Source: Armatimonadota bacterium
GTDB taxonomy: Bacteria > Armatimonadota > UBA10988
Assembly: GCA_016183835.1 (NCBI GenBank)
Contig: JACPDV010000211.1
Coordinates: 1-8,269, forward strand
Length of the DNA: 8,269 nt
Direction: 5' to 3'
Shown here: piece after piece, positions 1 through 3,532 of the stretch
Layout of the letters: the number at the start of each line of letters is the position of its first letter
Numbering within the stretch: position 1 is the first letter of the stretch
Notes under the pieces: generated by a model
Database searches by the model: none
What the model was told of the DNA's origin: nothing
The model's input: only the letters and a program-made list of their open reading frames with translations
Made by a program: the position numbers and the translations under genes

Positions 1-1
1 C

Positions 2-640
2 AGGCTGATCCGGCGTCAGGACTGGCCCGCCACCCGTCGGCCGTCGCGGAGCGGGCGATGGTGGGGGCTCAACCACGTGGACTACCTCCCGTCCGGCGCT
101 GAGGCGTTTGACTGCGCCGTCTTCGACGACGACGGTCACCAACGCGCGCGGTGGCCCGGGTGGGCATTCGAGGCGTGGCTGCCGCGCGAGGAGGGGGTTC
201 TGCTACGGACCGGCTACCGCACGTTCGGCCGCGACCCGCACATCGAATCCGGGTGGACGTACGGCTTGGCCGGCTTGGCCGACCTCAGCGTGTCGCGGAT
301 AACCCCCACGAACGAGTTGTGGGACGGGGTCCGCTACGCACCTCACCGACAGTGGATGGTGTACCGCCAGGTTGTCAAGATCGGGGACCGCGGTGAACGC
401 CGCGACTGGGTGGCGAACGCAGACGGCCACAATCGCTCGGCGCTGCTACACCCAGGCACAGTACCCGGCAACGACTGGCCGTATCCGTGGGACTGCGAGT
501 GGTCTCCTGATGGTCGCAGTCTGGCGGTCGGGCCGGGCGGCGGAAGCGTCGCCGTGTGGATTGTGCGGCTTGGTGAAGGACCCACAACGGCGGCTGGTGA
601 CCAACCCTCAACGCCGCCTGACGTGAGCTCCGCTCGTTGA
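2..640 (+). CDS. TolB/WD40-like beta-propeller protein, C-terminal part (5' end outside window)
   Basis: The frame is open from the left edge to a TGA at 638-640, giving 212 visible residues. The first internal start is a GTG at 77, but no ribosome binding site is evident there and the frame upstream keeps protein-like character (WWGLNHVDYLPSG), so I read this as the tail of a longer gene. Near the end the pattern WVANADGHN...L followed by CEWSPDGRSLAVG and SVAVWIVRL is the 'W-SPDG--LAV' blade signature of TolB/PD40 and WD40-like propellers. After this blade come about 20 low-complexity residues rich in T, P, S and A, as expected for a natural C-terminus. Substrate and partner cannot be read from the sequence. 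The stop codon lies inside the TTGACT box of the next element. Propeller class is fairly likely; the exact family is unknown. Confidence 0.6.
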   Translation, partial: RLIRRQDWPATRRPSRSGRWWGLNHVDYLPSGAEAFDCAVFDDDGHQRARWPGWAFEAWLPREEGVLLRTGYRTFGRDPHIESGWTYGLAGLADLSVSRITPTNELWDGVRYAPHRQWMVYRQVVKIGDRGERRDWVANADGHNRSALLHPGTVPGNDWPYPWDCEWSPDGRSLAVGPGGGSVAVWIVRLGEGPTTAAGDQPSTPPDVSSAR

Positions 641-672
641 CTCCCACCTGCCCGTTGTGCTACACCCCCGCC
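637..672 (+). promoter_or_regulatory. Family promoter copy 1 (in front of the 5' remnant)
   Basis: TTGACT at 637-642 and TACACC at 661-666 are separated by 18 nt, then CCCGCC leads into an ATG at 673. It matches the element before the gene at 2453 at 34 of 36 positions. The layout fits a sigma-70-type promoter whose transcript would begin at or next to the ATG. In this copy it drives only a broken gene. Confidence 0.5.
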
Positions 673-745
673 ATGGCCCCCCGCCCGCCCGACGACGACC
701 TCGACGCTGAGCCGCAGCCCTCCGCCGGCTTGGCCGTGGCCACCG
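673..745 (+). pseudogene. 5' remnant of a third copy of the four-helix membrane protein family
   Basis: The ATG at 673 opens MAPRPPDDDLDAEPQ, which aligns without gaps to the starts of the intact paralogues (MAPRRSDDHLDPEPQ at 1527 and MDPRSPDNQLGPEPQ at 2453). After about residue 15 the match fades: no V-DVW motif, no membrane helix, and the frame runs to a stop at 811-813 inside the antitoxin gene. The right limit is uncertain (about 718-765). I read it as the front end of a family member whose body was lost, probably where the toxin-antitoxin pair now sits. A translated 46-residue peptide is possible but unlikely to be functional. Confidence 0.65.
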
Positions 746-768
746 GTCGCGCTTCCTGGCGAGCGGGG

Positions 769-774
769 TATAAT
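769..774 (+). promoter_or_regulatory. TATAAT -10 box of the toxin-antitoxin operon
   Basis: A perfect TATAAT, flanked by GGGG on both sides, lies 20 nt before the antitoxin ATG. No convincing -35 box is found 16-18 nt upstream. A purine-rich GGAAGG at 782-787, 7 nt before the ATG, can serve as ribosome binding site. A start of transcription near 780 would leave a short leader of about 15 nt. Confidence 0.5.
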
Positions 775-794
775 GGGGGCTGGAAGGCCCACCC

Positions 795-1022
795 ATGGCA
801 AAGGCCACAGTGACGATACCGCTAGATGCCGAAGCCGCGAGGCTTTACGCCGAGGCGTCCCCGGAAGTGCAACGGAAACTCAGTCTCTTGCTAAGCCTTT
901 GGTTACGAGGCTTTGCACCGGAGACGCGGTCGCTGCGTCAGATCATGGATGACATGGGTCGCCAGGCAGCGGAGCGAGGGCTGACACCGGAGATCCTGGA
1001 GACGCTGCTGAGTGACGAGTGA
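795..1022 (+). CDS. Small antitoxin-like protein paired with a PIN toxin
   Basis: The gene encodes 75 residues. It has a short N-terminal strand (MAKATVTIPLD), then two predicted helices: EAARLYAEASPEVQRKLSLL with SLWLR, and a C-terminal part containing LRQIMDDMGRQAAERG and LTPEILETLL. I recall similar unnamed proteins of about 75-80 aa in cyanobacteria and other bacteria placed directly before PIN-domain genes; this is recollection, not a search. The ATG is supported by GGAAGG 7 nt upstream and the TATAAT box. It overlaps the toxin start by 11 nt, the coupling expected of a type II antitoxin. No ribbon-helix-helix or AbrB signature is clear, so the DNA-binding mode is unknown. It uses codons rare in its neighbours (ATA, CTA, TTA, AAA), which suggests recent transfer. 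Confidence 0.7.
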   Translation: MAKATVTIPLDAEAARLYAEASPEVQRKLSLLLSLWLRGFAPETRSLRQIMDDMGRQAAERGLTPEILETLLSDE

Positions 1023-1455
1023 CCAACGGTACGTCTTTGACACGAACGCCCTTGTGAGCGCTGCGCTTCTTGCGCGATCGGTCTCGCGCCAAGCGTTCGA
1101 ACTGGCCTGCGATACGGGCGAGGTCATTGTCTCAGCCGAGACCATTGTCGAGTTGGTGGACGTGCTGAGACGGCCCAAGTTCGACCGGTATGTGCCGGAG
1201 GTGGATCGAGCAGGTTTCGTGGCCCGGCTGATCACGGAAGCCACGGCCGTCGAGGTTCGATGCCGAGTGCGTGTCTGCCGCGACGCCGACGACGACAAGT
1301 TCCTCGCGCTCGCAGTGAGCGGAGCCGCCACCTGCGTGGTCACGGGCGACAAGGACCTGCTCGACCTTCATCCCTTCCGCGGGATCGCCATCCTGACGCC
1401 ACGCCAATTCCTGGACCGTCCGTCCGACGAACCCCGCGACACCGCGGAGACGTGA
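1012..1455 (+). CDS. PIN-domain ribonuclease toxin (VapC-like, TIGR00305/PIN_3 type)
   Basis: The 147-aa product covers a complete PIN domain. Visible acidic metal-site candidates are D10 in YVFDTNALVS, E47 in ETIVELVDVL, D91/D94/D95 in CRDADDDKFLALA, and D113/D115 in VVTGDKDLLDL. This order and the C-terminal IAILTPRQFL are typical of the 'putative toxin-antitoxin system toxin component, PIN family' group, which are Mg-dependent single-strand RNases. The cytoplasmic protein would cleave RNA unless bound by the 75-aa partner. The GTG start at 1012 is chosen because D10 must lie near the N-terminus and no in-frame ATG precedes it; it gives an 11-nt overlap with the antitoxin, implying translational coupling. 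The catalytic set looks intact. The final DTAET may run into remnant sequence of the neighbouring family (see findings). The RNA target cannot be predicted. Confidence 0.88.
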   Translation: MTSDQRYVFDTNALVSAALLARSVSRQAFELACDTGEVIVSAETIVELVDVLRRPKFDRYVPEVDRAGFVARLITEATAVEVRCRVRVCRDADDDKFLALAVSGAATCVVTGDKDLLDLHPFRGIAILTPRQFLDRPSDEPRDTAET

Positions 1456-1490
1456 GCCTGGCGCCGTGTCGCGGCCGGTGCTCGGCTTGG

Positions 1491-1526
1491 TTGACTCCCC
1501 GTCGCCCGGTGTGGTAGATCCCCGCC
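1491..1526 (+). promoter_or_regulatory. Family promoter copy 2
   Basis: TTGACT at 1491-1496 and TAGATC at 1515-1520 with an 18-nt spacer, then CCCGCC and the ATG at 1527. It matches copy 3 at 28 of 36 positions, and the distance from TTGACT to ATG (36 nt) is the same in all three copies. No Shine-Dalgarno sequence is present. An in-frame TAG inside the -10-like box fixes the start codon of the gene that follows. Confidence 0.5.
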
Positions 1527-2384
1527 ATGGCCCCCCGTCGCAGCGACGACCATCTCGACCCTGAGCCGCAGGTCGCCGACGTCTGGATCGCCGCCGGGGC
1601 CTCGGCCGCCACCGGCCTGCTCTTCATGCTCTTCATGTCGGTGGCGAAGGGCTTTGCGCCGCTGGCGATGTTCGCCATGGTGGCCGTGATCGCCGGCGCG
1701 GCGGGCGCCGCCACCCACGGGCTGCTCCGCTGGCTGGCCGGCAAGCTCGGATTCCGCTCTGCCAACCGCAGCCAGGTGGCCTGGATCGGCATCTTGGGTT
1801 TCGTCGCCCTGGTGCCGGCCCTGGCCGGCCTCCGTGGCGCCGACGCGACCTCCGTCGTACTGATGCTGCTCAGCGTGCTCCTCGGCGGTGCGTTGGGGTA
1901 CCGCCTGCTGGCGGGCAACCAGCGCCGTGCCGCGCTCGCGGCGACCGCGACGGCCGAGCCGGCCTCCGTGCCGGCCACGCACGCCGACCTGGACGCCCTC
2001 CGGGCCACCGCCCGCGAGGATCTGGCCCGGCTCCGCGAGCTGGCGGCGGACCGCGCCGGCGGCGAGTTGGCCGACGACCTGCGCTCCCTCGCGGCGTCGG
2101 CGGAGACCGCCCTGGCCGAGGTGGAGCGGCTCATCCCGCGCCTGGTGCTGCTTCGCCAAGTGACCACCGCCCACCCGCGCGACGAGCGCGCCCGAGCGCG
2201 GGAGCAGCGCGCCTTCGACCGCCTGATGGCGCTGGGGCAGGCCATCGAAGAAGCCGCCGAGACGGCCGCCGCCTACGCCGCCGGGCAGCCCGTGGCGGCG
2301 CGCCTCACCGGCGAGGTGCGGCAGATGGAGCGGCTGGTCGAAAGCTATGGCGAGTTGGAGCGAGAACTGAGCGCGGACGAGTGA
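1527..2384 (+). CDS. Four-helix membrane protein with helical C-terminal domain, paralogue A (unknown function)
   Basis: I do not recognise this 285-aa protein. In order: a polar N-terminus with the motif PEPQVADVW (12-20); four hydrophobic segments at about 19-40, 43-67, 83-102 and 108-129; a positively charged stretch RWLAGKLGFRSANR (68-81) between the second and third; an Ala-rich linker (131-150); and a strongly alpha-helical, charged C-terminal domain (about 150-285) with coiled-coil character. An even number of helices places both ends on the same side, probably cytoplasmic. It has no signal peptide, enzyme motif or nucleotide-binding loop. The start is fixed by an in-frame TAG 12 nt upstream and by identity of position with the paralogues. 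It shares 96 of 99 residues with gene B at 184-282, but only about half of the residues before that. Its own promoter-like element suggests independent expression. Confidence 0.85.
   Translation: MAPRRSDDHLDPEPQVADVWIAAGASAATGLLFMLFMSVAKGFAPLAMFAMVAVIAGAAGAATHGLLRWLAGKLGFRSANRSQVAWIGILGFVALVPALAGLRGADATSVVLMLLSVLLGGALGYRLLAGNQRRAALAATATAEPASVPATHADLDALRATAREDLARLRELAADRAGGELADDLRSLAASAETALAEVERLIPRLVLLRQVTTAHPRDERARAREQRAFDRLMALGQAIEEAAETAAAYAAGQPVAARLTGEVRQMERLVESYGELERELSADE
2076..2372 (+). repeat. Conserved 99-codon C-terminal module, copy A (partner 2984-3280)
   Basis: Codons 184-282 of paralogue A align without gaps to codons 178-276 of paralogue B. By hand count about 26 codons differ silently and 3 by replacement (T/A, A/T, S/G). 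The pattern shows an old duplication under strong protein-level constraint, not a recent copy. A degraded version of the last 31 codons lies at 3438-3532. Confidence 0.85.
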
Positions 2385-2416
2385 CCGGCCTCGCGATGTC
2401 GCTGCCCGCCGCCGCA

Positions 2417-2452
2417 TTGACTCCCACCTGCGCGGTGTGCTACACCCCCGCC
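2417..2452 (+). promoter_or_regulatory. Family promoter copy 3
   Basis: TTGACT at 2417-2422 and TACACC at 2441-2446 with an 18-nt spacer, then CCCGCC and the ATG at 2453, no Shine-Dalgarno. The -10-like box is the right arm of a small inverted repeat (GGTGT-GCT-ACACC, 2434-2446). That symmetry is broken in copies 1 and 2, so it is not clearly an operator. The element begins 33 nt after the stop codon of paralogue A. Confidence 0.5.
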
Positions 2453-3292
2453 ATGGACCCCCGCTCACCCGACAACCAGCTCGGCCCTGAGCCGCAGGTC
2501 TCCGACGTCTGGAGCGTTGCCGCGGCTTCGGCCGGCGGCGGCTTGCTGTTCATGCTCCTCATGTCGCTGCTGAACAACTTCCTAACCCTGGGTGATTACG
2601 TGTTCGCGGCCCTGGTCAGCGGCGCGGCGGGCGCGGCCACCCACGGGCTGCTCCGCTGGCTGGCGGGCAAGCTCGGGCTCCGGGCCGCCAAGCGATCCCA
2701 TCTGGCGTGGTCCATCACCTACCTCGTTTGGGCTGCGCTCCTGGTGGGCCGGATGGGCGGGTCGGACGAGGCACTGCCCTGCCTGCTGCTCAGCACGATC
2801 GCCGGCGCGGCGCTGGGGCACCTGCTGCTGCGACGTAGATGGCGGCAAGCCAAGACGGCCCCGCCCTTGCCGGTAGCGCTGCGGGTGGATGCGGATCTGG
2901 AGGCCATCCAGACCACGGCCCACGAGGATGCGGCGCGGCTCGGCGAGCTGGCCCACAGTCCGGCCGACCCGGAGTGCGAGGCCGACCTGCGCTCCCTGGC
3001 GGCCTCGGCCGAGACCGCTCTGGCCGAGGTCGAGCGGCTCATCCCGCGGCTCGTGCTGCTCCGCCAGGTGACCGCCGCCCACCCGCGCGACGAGCGCGCC
3101 CGGACGCGGGAGCAGCGCGCGTTCGACCGGCTGATGGCCCTCGGGCAGGCCATTGAGGAAGCCGCCGAGACCGCCGCCGCCTACGCCGCCGGCCAGCCTG
3201 TGGCGGCGCGCCTCACCGGCGAGGTGCGCCAGATGGAGCGACTGGTCGAAAGTTACGGCGAGCTGGAGCGGGAGCTGGGCGCGGAGGGGTAG
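2453..3292 (+). CDS. Four-helix membrane protein with helical C-terminal domain, paralogue B (unknown function)
   Basis: This 279-aa protein has the same architecture as paralogue A: N-terminal PEPQVSDVW (12-20), hydrophobic segments at about 21-42, 47-67, 83-99 and 107-126, a basic RRRWRQAK stretch at 127-134, then the helical C-terminal domain. The frame is open back to a GTG at 2381, which would add 24 residues, but the added part translates the promoter element. The ATG at 2453 sits exactly where the paralogue starts are, so I use that. Residues 1-86 align to A without gaps and share THGLLRWLAGKLG (63-75). Helices 3 and 4 and the linker are strongly diverged, while 178-276 is almost identical. 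The stop lies 4 bp from the stop codon of a pectate lyase remnant on the other strand. Function is unknown; a membrane-anchored scaffold or sensor is one guess. Confidence 0.85.
   Translation: MDPRSPDNQLGPEPQVSDVWSVAAASAGGGLLFMLLMSLLNNFLTLGDYVFAALVSGAAGAATHGLLRWLAGKLGLRAAKRSHLAWSITYLVWAALLVGRMGGSDEALPCLLLSTIAGAALGHLLLRRRWRQAKTAPPLPVALRVDADLEAIQTTAHEDAARLGELAHSPADPECEADLRSLAASAETALAEVERLIPRLVLLRQVTAAHPRDERARTREQRAFDRLMALGQAIEEAAETAAAYAAGQPVAARLTGEVRQMERLVESYGELERELGAEG
2984..3280 (+). repeat. Conserved 99-codon C-terminal module, copy B (partner 2076-2372)
   Basis: The second copy of the near-invariant helical module. It includes LIPRLVLLRQVT, AHPRDERAR, REQRAFDRLMALGQAIEEAA and TGEVRQMERLVESYGELERE, with heptad-like spacing of Leu, Val and Ala. 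Differences from copy A are almost all at third codon positions. Confidence 0.85.
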
Positions 3293-3296
3293 GGCC

Positions 3297-3435
3297 TCAC
3301 CCCGCCTTCCCCGCCGCCTCCAGAAACGCCGCGATCGCCCGCAGGTTCCGCTCCGCCGTCTGCATCTCGACCTTGCCGCCCGTCACCCACCGCCCCTCGG
3401 CGTTCAGCGCCTCGGTCGCCATCTGCGCGACCGGC
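3297..3435 (-). pseudogene. 3' end remnant of a second family 10 pectate lyase gene
   Basis: Read on the minus strand, this stretch encodes AEGRWVTGGKVEMQTAERN followed by LRAIAAFLEAAGKAG and a TGA (3297-3299). It matches the end of the intact lyase at 5951-6091 (AEGRWVTGGRIEMQTAERN, LRAIAAYLEAAGKAGG). About 33 of 41 aligned residues are the same and most changes are conservative (K/R, V/I, F/Y), so it came from a once-functional paralogue rather than from a fresh copy of the neighbour. The match stops at about 3430-3438, where membrane-family sequence begins. There is no start codon or upstream body, so it is not expressed as a lyase. Confidence 0.8.
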
Positions 3436-3532
3436 CGGCCCTTGGCGGCGCGTCTCACCTGCGAGGTCCGGCAGATGGCGCGCCTGGTCGGGAGCTACGG
3501 CGAGTTCGAACGGGAGGTGGGCGCGGAGCGGT
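3436..3532 (+). pseudogene. 3' end remnant of another copy of the four-helix membrane protein family
   Basis: The plus strand encodes PLAARLTCEVRQMARLVGS then YGEFEREVGAER, matching the ends of paralogues A and B (PVAARLTGEVRQMERLVES, YGELERELGAEG). Six or seven of 31 residues are replaced, far more than between the intact genes, as expected after loss of selection. Homology stops at the position of the former stop codon (GGTAG in B, GGTAT here). The left junction with the lyase remnant falls in a GCCGG-rich stretch that resembles GCCGCCGG in both parent genes, a possible microhomology join. The modular-protein gene on the minus strand reads through this remnant. Confidence 0.8.

Noticed and set aside
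2434..2446. GGTGT-GCT-ACACC palindrome as an operator of the family promoters
   Set aside because: The symmetry holds only in copy 3; copies 1 and 2 break an arm, so it is more likely a by-product of the promoter sequence.
2381..2452. 24-residue N-terminal extension of paralogue B from a GTG at 2381
   Set aside because: The extension translates the promoter element, which is also present before the other copies, and paralogue A has an in-frame stop there.
1368..2468. Minus-strand open frames of 301 and 366 codons opposite paralogue A
   Set aside because: They are low-complexity shadows. The codon-position bias and silent changes between paralogues support the plus strand, and one shadow even includes the antisense of the promoter element.
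637..3532. CRISPR array, integron cassette array or insertion sequence
   Set aside because: The repeats are gene-sized paralogues and their broken ends; there are no short regularly spaced repeats, attC-like sites, transposase or terminal inverted repeats.
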